NCBI GenBank assembly: GCA_029939715.1
Contig: JAOZSJ010000006.1
Location: forward strand, 1-63,042
Length of the DNA: 63,042 bases
Direction: 5' to 3'
Source of the DNA: 4572-123 sp002084545
GTDB lineage: Bacteria; Desulfobacterota; Desulfobacteria; Desulfobacterales; 4572-123
Positions 33,354 to 42,257 of the stretch are shown here, in pieces. The stretch's first letter is position 1, and the number at the start of each line of letters is the position of its first letter. The notes beneath the pieces were generated by a model that saw nothing but the letters and a program-made list of their open reading frames with translations, did not search any database and was not told where the DNA came from. The translations under genes were made by a program, and so were the position numbers.

Positions 33354-34547
33354 ATGGAAAGTAAAAATCGCGTCATCAGGCGCAAAAAGGGCAGTCGGCC
33401 TGTGTCAGCCTATCAATACCGGCAGAATTCACGTTATTTCGCCCAGATCGCCGAAGGGATAAAGCATGCCGGTGCGCAAGAATTGGCCGAGCTTGGGGCA
33501 GAGGATATTGCCCTGGAATATCGCGGAATTTATTTCAGGGCGGACAAGGCGACATTGTATCGGATCAATTATTTGACAAGACTTGTTTCAAGGTGCCTTG
33601 CGCCTTTAAAATCATTTGCCTGCCCTGACACCGATGTTTTGTACCGGTGTGCAAAGCAGATCACATGGGAAGATTTTATTTCTCAAGGCAGCACATTTGC
33701 AGTGTTCGCCAATGTTTCCGACAGCGCTATCTCTCATTCCAGGTATGCATCTTTGCGCCTCAAAGATGCCGTCGTTGATTATTTCAGGGAGATGACCGGC
33801 AGACGGCCGAATGTGTCTGTGCGGGATCCTGATGTTTTACTGAATCTTCATGTCCGGCATGACAAGGCGGAGATAAGTGTTGATACGTCCGGCGGCGCAC
33901 TGCACCGGAGGGGCTACAGGATAGAGACGGTTTCGGCGCCCATGCAGGAAACCATTGCGGCGGCCATTATTCGTTTTGCAAAGTGGGACGGCTCGATCCC
34001 CTTATACGATCCCATGAGCGGATCAGGGACTCTTTTATGTGAAGCCCTTATGCATTACTGCCATATTCCGGCAGGCATATTCAGGAATAAATTCGGTTTT
34101 GAGTGCCTTCCTGATTTTGATGGCGGGATCTGGAAACAGGTGAAAAAAAAGGCTGACACGGATATCAGGCCCCTGCCGCGGGGATTGATTGCGGGAAGTG
34201 ATATATCTGAAATTTCAGTTGCCGCGGCCAGGACAAACATCATGGGACTGCATCACGGAAAAAATGTAAAAATTGAAAAATCTGATTTCCGGGCGCTGCC
34301 TGCCTTTGAAAAGCACGTTATTGTCGCCAATCCGCCTTATGGCATTCGCATGGGGGCAGGTGAGGATCTTGACGCATTTTATAAGGATCTGGGGGATTTT
34401 CTAAAACAGAAATGCTCTGGTTCAAACGCATATATCTATTTTGGAGACCGGGCATATATTAAAAAGGTCGGCCTGAAAGCATCATGGAAAAAGCCCATCA
34501 GGGCCGGGGGACTTGACGGTCGTCTTGTCAAGTATGAACTGCATTGA
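33354..34547 (+). CDS. THUMP-domain RNA N2-guanine methyltransferase-like (RlmL/TrmN family)
   Basis: 397 residues from ATG 33354; a GTG at 33336 would add six residues and neither has a strong RBS. N-terminal ferredoxin-like/THUMP region, about 25-165: YFAQIAEGIKHAGAQELAELGAEDI, then VSVRDPDVLLNLHVRHDKAEISVDTSG. Methyltransferase, about 190-395: LYDPMSGSGTLLCEALM (SAM motif), IAGSDISEISVAAARTN, and catalytic VANPPYGIRM. Related to the N-terminal half of RlmL (23S rRNA m2G2445) and to tRNA TrmN; the target base cannot be told from sequence. Confidence 0.85.
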   Translation: MESKNRVIRRKKGSRPVSAYQYRQNSRYFAQIAEGIKHAGAQELAELGAEDIALEYRGIYFRADKATLYRINYLTRLVSRCLAPLKSFACPDTDVLYRCAKQITWEDFISQGSTFAVFANVSDSAISHSRYASLRLKDAVVDYFREMTGRRPNVSVRDPDVLLNLHVRHDKAEISVDTSGGALHRRGYRIETVSAPMQETIAAAIIRFAKWDGSIPLYDPMSGSGTLLCEALMHYCHIPAGIFRNKFGFECLPDFDGGIWKQVKKKADTDIRPLPRGLIAGSDISEISVAAARTNIMGLHHGKNVKIEKSDFRALPAFEKHVIVANPPYGIRMGAGEDLDAFYKDLGDFLKQKCSGSNAYIYFGDRAYIKKVGLKASWKKPIRAGGLDGRLVKYELH

Positions 34548-34572
34548 TTTGAAGATTGATATGGGGGGTTCG

Positions 34573-35445
34573 ATGGATAGTAAAGAGTTTGGATTAGTCG
34601 CAGCACAGCAGCTTTTTCAAGTGCAAGATTTACATTATGGATTCTGGGAAGAGGGGGAAATTCCATCAGTCAAGAATTTTTTTGAGGCGCAGAATAAACA
34701 TACTTTATTTTTATTTAAATATATTGAGGAAGCTATCAATGCCGATAAGAAATGCAAGATATTGGATATTGGTTGTGGGATTGGAATAACAACTAAGAAG
34801 CTTCTAAAGTTGGGATATAGAGTCGACGGACTCGTCCCATCTAGTTGGATGGCACAAAAGGCCAGAAAAAACACCCAGCCGTATAAAGATAAAACCAGAG
34901 GTGAGATTTATGAATGTAATCTTGAGGATTTTCCAATTGCATATTTGAGTGAAAAATATCGGAATGTATTTTTTAGCGAGAGTTTTCAATACGTTAATAT
35001 GCAAAAGGCCTTTGATATATTTAATCTGATTTTATCTGAAACCGGAACAGTTATCATCTTTGATTTTTTTAAAAGAGACGGCGTGACAGGGAAATCCCCA
35101 ATGGGAGGGGGGCATTCAATAGGTAAGTTTTATGAAACCGTAAAAAGAAATGGCTACACAATTCATACTGATTTAGACGTGACGAAAAATTTAAGCCCTA
35201 ATCTGAAGCTTCTGAACGATATCTTAGTTAACCGGGCTATTCCTTTCAGCAAAACTCTCGATGCGTTTCTTTCGAGCAGGTATAAAGTTTTGTACAGATT
35301 ATTAAAATATACATTTAGAAAAAAATTGGGGAAAATGAACTACAAATATTCCCAAAGACGTAATGAAGAAAACTTCCAAAAATTCAAAACCTATCGATTG
35401 TTTGTTTTAAAAAAACTTGACAATCGGACAATCGCAGCGTTATAA
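34573..35445 (+). CDS. Class I SAM-dependent methyltransferase, unknown substrate
   Basis: 290 residues from ATG 34573, which follows a GGGGGG run; upstream starts are possible. SAM motif I CKILDIGCGIGITTKKLLKLGYRVDGL (about 58-84), then RNVFFSESFQYV and TVIIFDFF. The opening (AAQQLFQVQDLHYGFWEEGE) resembles small-molecule methyltransferases. Clearly AT-rich compared with both neighbours and with no operon partner, so probably horizontally acquired. Its 3' end contains the promoter of the following TetR gene. Confidence 0.75.
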   Translation: MDSKEFGLVAAQQLFQVQDLHYGFWEEGEIPSVKNFFEAQNKHTLFLFKYIEEAINADKKCKILDIGCGIGITTKKLLKLGYRVDGLVPSSWMAQKARKNTQPYKDKTRGEIYECNLEDFPIAYLSEKYRNVFFSESFQYVNMQKAFDIFNLILSETGTVIIFDFFKRDGVTGKSPMGGGHSIGKFYETVKRNGYTIHTDLDVTKNLSPNLKLLNDILVNRAIPFSKTLDAFLSSRYKVLYRLLKYTFRKKLGKMNYKYSQRRNEENFQKFKTYRLFVLKKLDNRTIAAL

Positions 35446-35446
35446 A
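35417..35446 (+). promoter_or_regulatory. Promoter of the tetR-icmF operon
   Basis: TTGACA (35417-35422), 18 bases, TATAAA (35441-35446); read as TTATAA the spacer is 17. It overlaps the last codons and stop of the methyltransferase gene. The palindromic operator begins four bases after the -10. Confidence 0.65.
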
Positions 35447-35449
35447 TAC

Positions 35450-35467
35450 TGACTGAGCGCTCGTTCA
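35450..35467. promoter_or_regulatory. TetR-type operator
   Basis: TGACTGAGCGCTCGTTCA: a perfect GAGCGCTC centre flanked by TGA/TCA, 14 of 18 positions symmetric. It sits over the expected transcription start, where a bound repressor would block initiation, 58 bases before the tetR ATG. Auto-repression is inferred. Confidence 0.65.
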
Positions 35468-35524
35468 TAATTTTAGCATTATAATACTTCCGATTCATAT
35501 CAGGGTTAACTTTACGGCTCCAAC

Positions 35525-36175
35525 ATGATGAACATGAATTCAAAGCAGGGTGGAATAAAGGATGTGCCTACCCACATCAAAAATCCTGATCTGGTTGAAA
35601 AGAGACGCCGGCAGATCGTTGATGCGGCAGTCGGGCTGTTTGTTGAAAAAGGGTTTCACAAGACAACTACCCGGCAGATTGCCCTGGCAGCGGGGTTTTC
35701 CATAGGATCTTTATACGAATATGTGGGCTCCAAGGAGGATGTATTATACCTGGTCTGTGATGCCATCCATGCTGAAGTCGAGCGTGCGGTAACCGAAGCA
35801 TTAAACAGGGCTAAAAGCGGTAAAAGCGCGTTGACTGAAGTTATTCGCGAATATTTTCTGGTATGCCATCGCATGAGCGATCATATTCTTTTGATTTATC
35901 AGGAAACCCAGTCTCTTCCTCTTCAATGGCGTAAGCATGTCCTGGAAAATGAAGTGCGAATCACTGGAATTTTCATGGATGCCCTGGCCCACCTTATTGC
36001 CAATGGAGATCTGCCCTGGCTCACTGAGCGATCCCTGGAAATGGTGGCTCACAATATATCCGTAATGGGGCATATGTGGACTTTCAGGCGCTGGTTTCTG
36101 GCGCGTCATTACAGTATTGAGGATTACATAGAACTTCAAACCGAATTTATTCTCAATCGGCGGCATGCCGAATAA
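35525..36175 (+). CDS. TetR/AcrR family regulator
   Basis: 216 residues. N-terminal helix-turn-helix, about 25-75: RRRQIVDAAVGLFVEKGFHKTTTRQIALAAGFSIGSLYEYVGSKEDVLYLV, the canonical TetR DNA-binding domain. The C-terminal ligand domain has EYFLVCHRMSDHILLIYQETQSLP and matches acyl-CoA-responsive TetR proteins in general shape. Directly upstream of icmF, behind its own palindromic operator, so probably the local repressor of the isobutyryl/butyryl-CoA genes, released by an acyl-CoA; this is inference. Confidence 0.88.
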   Translation: MMNMNSKQGGIKDVPTHIKNPDLVEKRRRQIVDAAVGLFVEKGFHKTTTRQIALAAGFSIGSLYEYVGSKEDVLYLVCDAIHAEVERAVTEALNRAKSGKSALTEVIREYFLVCHRMSDHILLIYQETQSLPLQWRKHVLENEVRITGIFMDALAHLIANGDLPWLTERSLEMVAHNISVMGHMWTFRRWFLARHYSIEDYIELQTEFILNRRHAE

Positions 36176-36223
36176 TAAATAATTCATATAAAAGCCTGGT
36201 GTAAGCAGGGCAAAGGAGAGGAT

Positions 36224-39200
36224 ATGGGCTCTGATGTGAATAAATATAAACCGAAGAATAATATCCGGGTGGTGACCGCCACATCTCTTTTTGACGGTCA
36301 TGATGCTTCCATTAATATTATTCGCAGGTTATTGCAGGATACCGGTGTGGAAGTGATTCATCTGGGACATAACCGGTCCGGTGAGGAGTTTGTAGACGCT
36401 GCCATTGAGGAAGATGCACAGGGTATTGCCGTTTCAAGTTATCAGGGAGGTCACATTGAATTTTTTAAATATATGGTGGATCTGTTAAAGGAAAAGAATG
36501 TTGCGCATATCAAGGTGTTCGGAGGCGGAGGCGGTGTCATTGTCCCCGATGAGATCAGGGAACTGGAAGCATACGGAGTTGCTAAAATTTATTCTCCTGA
36601 AGATGGAACCCGGATGGGGCTGCAGGGTATAATCAACCATATGGTTAAAACCCTTGATTTTTCAACCGTTGGCAACACCGGGTTTGAAGTTGATCGTCTG
36701 CGGCCGGACAATAAATATGCGGTGGCCAATATGATTACCGCCGTGGAACTTGCCAGGGCAAAAGACAACGACCGTCTGGCCGGGATTCAATCTTCTCTGA
36801 AAAGGAAAATTAAAGACAGGCGTGTTCCGGTAATCGGTATTACAGGTACCGGCGGTGCAGGGAAATCATCATTGACCGATGAGTTGATCCTGCGTCTGCT
36901 GCACGACTTGAAAGATGCGAATGTAGCCATTTTATGCAGTGACCCCTCACGCCGCAAAACCGGAGGAGCCCTTCTGGGGGACCGCATCCGGATGAATGCC
37001 ATCATGAATCCACGGGTGTATATGCGGTCTTTTGCCACAAGACAATCAAATGCGGAAGTCACAGAAGCCCTTGCGGATGCGATAAATGTGGTCAAGGCGG
37101 CGGGTTATGATCTGGTGATTGCCGAAACTGCGGGTATCGGCCAGGGGGATTCTAAAATTACCGATATGGTGGATGTCGCCATGTATGTGATGACCAGTGA
37201 GTTCGGTGCGGCTTCACAGCTGGAAAAGATAGACATGCTGGATTACGCCGATCTGATTGTTGTGAACAAGTATGAAAAGCGTGGCGGTGAAGATGCGGTT
37301 CGGGATGTCCGCAAACAGGTCCAGCGCAATAGCAGTCAGTGGGAAAAATCGGTCGAAGAGATGCCGGTATTCGGTACAATTGCATCAAAATTCAATGATG
37401 ACGGCGTGACCGGGCTGTATCACGCTCTTCTGGACGCCATTGCCGAAAATACGGGAGTGAAATTCGAATCCAACCTCCAAAGGGTCAATGTCAAAACTTC
37501 AAGTTCCAAGACCATTATTATTCCTCCTGACCGGACCCGGTATCTGGCGGAGATAGCCAAAACGGTCAGAGATTATCACCATGACACGGAAAAACAGGCA
37601 TCGGTGGTGCGGCGTATATGGCACCTGCGGGAAAGTATCGCTGCTTTGCAAAAGGGCCTGTCCGAAGATGATTCCGCTATCGGAATCGAGTCTCTGGAAA
37701 AGGAACTGGCCGCATCTGAAAACCACCTTGCCGTGGAAACAGTCAAACTCCTGGAGCAGTGGGATCAGGTGCGGGATATATATGCCCGCGATGAACTGGT
37801 TTACAATGTACGGGACCAGGAGATAAAAGTGCCCTTGTACAGTGAATCACTGTCTCATCAGAAGATTCCCAAGATTGCGCTGCCCAAATTCACTGATCCG
37901 GGAGAGAATTATCGCTGGATGCGACGGGAAAATCTGCCGGGCCACTTTCCTTTTACAGGCGGTGTTTTTCCGTTGAAACGTGAAGATGAGGAGCCTACCC
38001 GCATGTTTGCCGGCGAAGGAGATGCATTTAAAACAAATCAACGTTTTAAACTTCTTTCTTCCAACTACGAGGCCAAGCGGCTGTCTACAGCTTTTGATTC
38101 AGTGACTCTTTATGGTTATGATCCTGAAGTAAGGCCCGATATCTACGGTAAAATAGGCAACTCGGGGGTCAGTATCTGCACTCTGGATGATGTCAAGGTA
38201 TTGTATGACGGCTTTGACCTGTGCGCGCCCAATACATCGGTTTCAATGACCATAAACGGTCCGGCTCCGATCATGCTGGCGATGTTTTTAAATACGGCCA
38301 TCGATCAGCAGGTTGATAAATACCTTGCTGAAAGCGGGACCAAACCGACCGATGCAAAGTATTGCGAGATTCGCGACATTGTTTTGAAAAGCGTTCGGGG
38401 AACGATCCAGGCTGATATTCTAAAGGAGGATCAGGGGCAGAACACCTGTATCTTTTCCATCGAGTTCGCCCTGAAAATGATGGGGGACATTCAACAGTTT
38501 TTTATTGACAAGGATGTACGAAATTTTTATTCGGTTTCCATTTCCGGATATCATATCGCAGAGGCCGGTGCTAATCCTATCACTCAACTGGCATTGACGC
38601 TTTCCAACGGGTTTACCTATGTGGAGTATTATCTTTCCCGGGGAATGGATATCGACCGGTTTGCACCCAATTTGTCCTATTTTTTTTCAAACGGCATGGA
38701 TCCGGAATATACCGTAATCGGCCGTGTGGCCAGGCGTATCTGGTCGGTAGCCATGCGGGATAAATATGGAGCTTCTCCGCGGTCCCAGATGCTCAAGTAT
38801 CATATCCAGACATCCGGGCGAAGTCTGCACAGCCAGGATATCCAGTTCAATGATATCCGGACTACGCTTCAGGCCCTGTGCGCCATTTACGATGACTGCA
38901 ACAGCCTGCATACCAATGCATTTGATGAAGCCATTACTACCCCCAGCGAGGAGTCGGTTCGACGGGCACTGGCCATTCAACTGATTATTAACCGCGAATG
39001 GGGTCTGGCCAAAAACGAAAATCCCCTGCAGGGCAGTTTTATCGTTGAAGAGCTGACTGATCTGGTGGAGGAGGCGGTCCTTACCGAGTTCGACCGTATC
39101 GCCGAGCGGGGCGGAGTACTGGGTGCCATGGAAACAGGTTATCAGCGCGGGCAGATTCAGGATGAATCCATTTATTACGAGGTTTTGAAACATACCGGAA

Positions 39201-39511
39201 AATTGCCTATTGTCGGAGTCAATACATTTCGTGACCCGGATGCCGGCGGGCTGAATTTCGACGAGACCATGTCTTGCCTGGAGTTGTCCCGTTCCACCGA
39301 AGAAGAAAAACAGTCCCAGCTCAAGCGCCTTGCCGGGTTCAGGAGGCGCAACGAAAAAAAGGCACCGGAAGCCCTGGAAAAACTTCAAAAAACGGTTTTA
39401 TCCGGTGAAAATATTTTCGGAGAGCTTATGGATACGGTACGCTGCTGCAGCCTCGGCCAGATTACACAGGCCCTGTATGATGTCGGCGGCCGGTATCGTC
39501 GTAATATGTAG
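36224..39511 (+). CDS. icmF: Fused isobutyryl-CoA mutase (IcmF)
   Basis: 1095 residues, the usual IcmF length, with RBS GGAGAGG. B12 domain, about 10-145, with DGHDASINIIRRLL (cobalamin His), SSYQGGH and GGGGGVI. MeaB-like GTPase chaperone, about 195-410, with GITGTGGAGKSSLTDEL (P-loop). (Beta/alpha)8 mutase domain from about 545, with YSVSISGYHIAEAGANPITQLALTLSNG and SQMLKYHIQTSGRSL. It interconverts isobutyryl-CoA and n-butyryl-CoA using adenosylcobalamin, with the G-domain guarding cofactor loading. Substrate specificity (for example pivalyl-CoA) cannot be settled by eye. Confidence 0.93.
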   Translation: MGSDVNKYKPKNNIRVVTATSLFDGHDASINIIRRLLQDTGVEVIHLGHNRSGEEFVDAAIEEDAQGIAVSSYQGGHIEFFKYMVDLLKEKNVAHIKVFGGGGGVIVPDEIRELEAYGVAKIYSPEDGTRMGLQGIINHMVKTLDFSTVGNTGFEVDRLRPDNKYAVANMITAVELARAKDNDRLAGIQSSLKRKIKDRRVPVIGITGTGGAGKSSLTDELILRLLHDLKDANVAILCSDPSRRKTGGALLGDRIRMNAIMNPRVYMRSFATRQSNAEVTEALADAINVVKAAGYDLVIAETAGIGQGDSKITDMVDVAMYVMTSEFGAASQLEKIDMLDYADLIVVNKYEKRGGEDAVRDVRKQVQRNSSQWEKSVEEMPVFGTIASKFNDDGVTGLYHALLDAIAENTGVKFESNLQRVNVKTSSSKTIIIPPDRTRYLAEIAKTVRDYHHDTEKQASVVRRIWHLRESIAALQKGLSEDDSAIGIESLEKELAASENHLAVETVKLLEQWDQVRDIYARDELVYNVRDQEIKVPLYSESLSHQKIPKIALPKFTDPGENYRWMRRENLPGHFPFTGGVFPLKREDEEPTRMFAGEGDAFKTNQRFKLLSSNYEAKRLSTAFDSVTLYGYDPEVRPDIYGKIGNSGVSICTLDDVKVLYDGFDLCAPNTSVSMTINGPAPIMLAMFLNTAIDQQVDKYLAESGTKPTDAKYCEIRDIVLKSVRGTIQADILKEDQGQNTCIFSIEFALKMMGDIQQFFIDKDVRNFYSVSISGYHIAEAGANPITQLALTLSNGFTYVEYYLSRGMDIDRFAPNLSYFFSNGMDPEYTVIGRVARRIWSVAMRDKYGASPRSQMLKYHIQTSGRSLHSQDIQFNDIRTTLQALCAIYDDCNSLHTNAFDEAITTPSEESVRRALAIQLIINREWGLAKNENPLQGSFIVEELTDLVEEAVLTEFDRIAERGGVLGAMETGYQRGQIQDESIYYEVLKHTGKLPIVGVNTFRDPDAGGLNFDETMSCLELSRSTEEEKQSQLKRLAGFRRRNEKKAPEALEKLQKTVLSGENIFGELMDTVRCCSLGQITQALYDVGGRYRRNM

Positions 39512-39549
39512 TGTTTTAAAACGCAATGGGAAAAAAGGAGATATGTAAA

Positions 39550-40725
39550 ATGCGGGAAGCAGTAATCGTAAGTGCGGTGCGTACTCCGCTGGGGGCATTT
39601 AACGGCTCTTTGAGCAGCATGGGCGCTACAAAACTCGGCGGTATTGTGATTGATGAAGCCGTAAAGCGGTCCGGAATTAATAAAGAGGCGGTTGACGAAG
39701 TGATTATGGGGCAGGTGCTGCCTTGCGGATATGGTCAGAATCCTGCCAGGCAGGCCGCTGTTCTGGGTGGTATGCCCTGGAATGTTGAATGTCTTACAGT
39801 GAATAAGGTCTGCGGTTCAGCCTTGAAATCCGTTATGCTTGCGGCTCAGGCAATTCAGACCGGTGACGCGGATGTGGTGGTTGCCGGTGGTATGGAATCC
39901 ATGAGCAAGGCTCCCTATTACCTGGAAAAAGCCAGGACCGGGTATCGCATGGGACCGGGAATCATCGAGGATCATATGGTCCATGACGGATTGTGGGATA
40001 TTGTCAATGATTTTCACATGGGCATTTCAAACGAGCTTTGTTCCGAAAAATATGATGTCAGCCGGGAAGACCAGGATCGGTATGCGGCCGAGTCCTATCG
40101 CCGTGCCCTTGATGCGGTTGAATCAGGGCGATTCAAAGAGGAAATTGTATCTGTTGAAATTCCGCAACGCAGGGGAGCCCCGGTTCTGTTCAACCGCGAT
40201 GAATGCCCCCGAAGAACCGATTACGAACGTCTGGCAAAGATGCCCGGTGCCTTTAAAAAAGGAGGATTGGGCACTGCCGGCAATGCGTCCATAATCAGTG
40301 ACGGAGCGGCGGCAGTGGTAGTGATGGCCAGAGACAAGGCCGAGGAATCGGGACTAAGTCCCATGGCCGCCATAGGGGCTCAGGCATCATTTGGTATTGA
40401 TATGAAATATGTTTTGATGGCGCCTTTGTGGGCAATTCCCAAATGCCTTAAAAAGGAAGGAATCGGCCTTAAAGATGTTGACCTTTACGAAATAAATGAG
40501 GCGTTCAGCGGTTCCACGGTTGGAGTTATAAATGAGCTTGGCCTGGATCCGGCAGTTGTGAATGTCAATGGCGGGGCAGTGGCCCTTGGTCATCCCATCG
40601 GCGCCAGCGGCTGCCGGGTTCTGGTGACCCTGCTTTATGAGATGATTCGGCAGGACAGGAAAACCGGACTGGCGTCACTGTGTCTGGGGGGCGGTGAAGC
40701 CGTTGCCATGGTGGTGAAACGGTAA
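39550..40725 (+). CDS. Acetyl-CoA C-acetyltransferase (thiolase)
   Basis: 391 residues from ATG 39550, chosen because AAAAAGGAG lies just upstream; an ATG 24 bases earlier contains that RBS. REAVIVSAVRTPLGAFNGSLS opening, catalytic Cys in NKVCGSALKSVMLAA (about 88), NGGAVALGHPIGASGCRVL with His, and SLCLGGGEAVAMVV with the second Cys. Degradative/biosynthetic acetoacetyl-CoA thiolase; here likely the last step of butyryl-CoA oxidation to acetyl-CoA. Confidence 0.93.
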   Translation: MREAVIVSAVRTPLGAFNGSLSSMGATKLGGIVIDEAVKRSGINKEAVDEVIMGQVLPCGYGQNPARQAAVLGGMPWNVECLTVNKVCGSALKSVMLAAQAIQTGDADVVVAGGMESMSKAPYYLEKARTGYRMGPGIIEDHMVHDGLWDIVNDFHMGISNELCSEKYDVSREDQDRYAAESYRRALDAVESGRFKEEIVSVEIPQRRGAPVLFNRDECPRRTDYERLAKMPGAFKKGGLGTAGNASIISDGAAAVVVMARDKAEESGLSPMAAIGAQASFGIDMKYVLMAPLWAIPKCLKKEGIGLKDVDLYEINEAFSGSTVGVINELGLDPAVVNVNGGAVALGHPIGASGCRVLVTLLYEMIRQDRKTGLASLCLGGGEAVAMVVKR

Positions 40726-40815
40726 AATGAAAATTGATGGCCGCAGGGGTGATCCTTGTGGTCGTCCGGTCTATTGTAAAAAAGCAACGTGAAAACGATA
40801 AAAAGGAGATAATAA

Positions 40816-41664
40816 ATGGAAATAAAGACATTCGGCGTAATCGGCGCCGGGCAGATGGGAAATGGTATTGCTCAGGTCGCTGCCATGAGCGGGCTTGACG
40901 TGATCATGAATGATATAAAAACCGAATTTGTAGAAAAAGGCATTGGAAATATTACAAAAAATTTGACCCGCAGTGTAGACAGGGGAAAGATGACTGAACC
41001 TGAAAAATTCGCTGTTTTGGGAAGAATCAAAACCAGTGTTGAACTTGCCGACATGGCTTCAGCGGATTTTGTAGTCGAGGCAGCCACGGAAAACGAGTCC
41101 ATTAAGTTTCAGATTTTCAAAGACCTGGATCGAATATGCAAAAAAGGGGCAATCCTGGCCACCAACACCTCTTCGATTCCCATCGGGCGGATAGCAAACC
41201 AGACCGGGCGTCCGGACAAGGTGATCGGTATGCATTTCATGAATCCCGTGCCGGTGATGAAATTGATTGAGGTGATAAAAGGACTGGCAACCAGTGACGA
41301 GACATTTGATACGACATGGGAGCTTTCAGTCAAATTCGGTAAGACGCCGGCCGAGGCCAATGATTTTCCGGGATTTATCGCCAATCGTATCCTGCTGCCG
41401 ATGATCAATGAAGCAGTGTACTGTCTGTATCATGGTGTGGGAAAAGCCGAGGATATCGACACTGTAATGAAGCTTGGCATGAATCATCCCATGGGACCGC
41501 TGGCCCTTGCTGATTTGATTGGCCTGGATACCTGTCTGGCAATTATGGAAACCCTTTACGATGGTTTTTGCGATTCAAAATACAGGCCCTGCCCGCTGTT
41601 GAAAAAATATGTGGAAGCCGGCTGGCTCGGCAGAAAGACCGGACGCGGATTTTACGAATATTAA
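40816..41664 (+). CDS. 3-hydroxybutyryl-CoA dehydrogenase
   Basis: 282 residues, the standard Hbd length, RBS AAAAGGAG. NAD motif GVIGAGQMGNGIAQVAAMSGLDV (about 6-28), ATNTSSIPI, GMHFMNPVPVMKLIEVI with the catalytic His, NDFPGFIANRILLPMINEAV, and NHPMGPLALADLIGLDT. Oxidises (S)-3-hydroxybutyryl-CoA to acetoacetyl-CoA. No crotonase gene lies in the cluster, so hydration of crotonyl-CoA must be encoded elsewhere. Confidence 0.93.
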   Translation: MEIKTFGVIGAGQMGNGIAQVAAMSGLDVIMNDIKTEFVEKGIGNITKNLTRSVDRGKMTEPEKFAVLGRIKTSVELADMASADFVVEAATENESIKFQIFKDLDRICKKGAILATNTSSIPIGRIANQTGRPDKVIGMHFMNPVPVMKLIEVIKGLATSDETFDTTWELSVKFGKTPAEANDFPGFIANRILLPMINEAVYCLYHGVGKAEDIDTVMKLGMNHPMGPLALADLIGLDTCLAIMETLYDGFCDSKYRPCPLLKKYVEAGWLGRKTGRGFYEY

Positions 41665-41686
41665 GATAAGGATGGGGGAGGGAAGC

Positions 41687-42238
41687 ATGGTAAAAAAAAA
41701 AGCGGATGTGATTATTCCGGTGGGTAAAAAAATAAAACAGTTCCGGATCCAGAAAAAAATTACCCTGGACAATCTGGCCAATGACACCGGGTGTTCCATC
41801 GACTACCTCAAGGAGATTGAAGCCGGTAAGGCTATGCCGCCGGTTGGGACCCTGCTGCGGATTTCACGGGCTTTACAGATCGATTCAGGTATTCTTTTCA
41901 AAGAGCAGGAGTCAAAACTGCAAAGCCGCATCAAGGCTTATAACAAGCGCACCGACAACTATGCCTATACCACCCTGACCCCGGGTGCTGAAAACAAACA
42001 TCTCAAGGCGTTCCGGGTTGCCGTTGAAGGCAATTCAGAGCACACGGGCGTTGGATACCAGCACGAAGGTGAAGAATTTGTTTATGTGCTGAAAGGCAAA
42101 ATCGAGGTGGTGGTGGGAGATAATGTCAACAGCCTGAGTGAGGGGGAGTCATTGCATTTTAACTCAGGCATCCAGCACAAGCTGCGTAATATGGCTGCGG
42201 AAACCGCTGAATTTTTGGTCGTGATTTACGGGCCTTAA
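41687..42238 (+). CDS. HTH-XRE regulator with cupin domain
   Basis: 183 residues from ATG 41687 (RBS GGGGGAGGGAAG). The N-terminal helix-turn-helix (KKIKQFRIQKKITLDNLANDTGCSIDYLKEIEAG, about 13-46) is followed by a cupin barrel, about 105-180, with YQHEGEEFVYVLKGKIEVVVGD and SLHFNSGIQHKLRN; these hold the conserved Gly/His/Glu residues. The arrangement is that of PuuR-like regulators that sense a small metabolite through the cupin. Located inside the catabolic operon, so it may act as a second regulator of it. Confidence 0.88.
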   Translation: MVKKKADVIIPVGKKIKQFRIQKKITLDNLANDTGCSIDYLKEIEAGKAMPPVGTLLRISRALQIDSGILFKEQESKLQSRIKAYNKRTDNYAYTTLTPGAENKHLKAFRVAVEGNSEHTGVGYQHEGEEFVYVLKGKIEVVVGDNVNSLSEGESLHFNSGIQHKLRNMAAETAEFLVVIYGP

Positions 42239-42257
42239 GCCCTATAAGGAGAAAAGC